Origin: Flavobacteriales bacterium
GTDB lineage: Bacteria > Bacteroidota > Bacteroidia > Flavobacteriales_D > Crocinitomicaceae
Reading direction: 5' to 3'
Assembly (NCBI GenBank): GCA_947461185.1
Contig: CANHJY010000160.1
Location: forward strand, 1-5,004
Length of the DNA stretch: 5,004 nucleotides
Both the position numbers and the translations under genes were made by a program. Below the pieces are notes generated by a model. The model worked only from the letters and a program-made list of their open reading frames with translations. It ran no database searches and was not told the origin of the DNA. How positions within the stretch are numbered: the first letter of the stretch is position 1; each line of letters begins with the position of its first letter. Shown in pieces: positions 4,956-5,004 of this stretch.

Positions 4956-5004
4956 GGCAGGTATTTAGATAATGGTTAAATAAAATACTCAACGAACTTG
5001 AATA

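Larger units (their letters stand above)
4702..5004. other. Gene-free region packed with inverted repeats
   Basis: No credible coding sequence occurs here on either strand. Bases 4781-4955 contain four separate inverted repeats, listed individually. The block around 4813-4848 (pyrimidine-rich arm, TTTT loop, purine-rich arm, then GGGGTAAGG) resembles REP-like intergenic hairpins common in Bacteroidota. The block 4868-4955 resembles another dispersed intergenic element. Both resemblances are from memory and need genome-wide comparison. Bases 4956-5004 show nothing. Confidence 0.6.

Overview
The window looks like an ordinary chromosomal stretch from an AT-rich member of the Bacteroidota, possibly Chitinophagaceae or Sphingobacteriia-like. 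Four things point there. Start codons lack Shine-Dalgarno sequences. There is a TTG-N18-TAnnTTTG promoter of the Bacteroidota sigma-factor type. One gene encodes a DUF4403-type lipoprotein and two encode small exported proteins whose signal peptides end in 'GQA' or 'ADAQ'. A decayed IS4-family transposase is also present. The taxonomic placement is inference; no rRNA or tRNA is visible.

Layout: Bases 1-353 are non-coding and hold a textbook intrinsic terminator (129-160) and the first copy (A) of a 77-bp repeat. A small plus-strand gene (360-740) encodes an XRE-type helix-turn-helix regulator with one C-terminal membrane helix. The second repeat copy (B) follows it at 797-873, so the regulator sits between two direct repeats whose core carries GGTATT half-sites in alternating orientation. 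Bases 874-1178 hold a possible coding remnant and little else. Three exported-protein genes then run on the minus strand: a probable outer-membrane beta-barrel protein (1179-1985), a secreted protein of unknown function (2461-3120) and a DUF4403-family lipoprotein (3298-4671). Between the first two of these lies an IS4-family transposase remnant on the plus strand (about 2155-2455), readable only by joining three frames. It has lost its start codon, most of its middle, and the catalytic Asp region. The last 300 bases hold no gene but several nested inverted repeats, resembling a REP-like or composite intergenic repeat.

The three envelope genes are separated by gaps of 177 and 475 bases and are probably transcribed separately; nothing shows that they share a pathway. 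Long inverted repeats lie about 105 bases upstream of two of them. The most unusual feature is the membrane-anchored regulator between two operator-like repeats, with a promoter so close to its ATG that the mRNA may be leaderless. I found no CRISPR array, no complete mobile element and no clear new multi-gene system.
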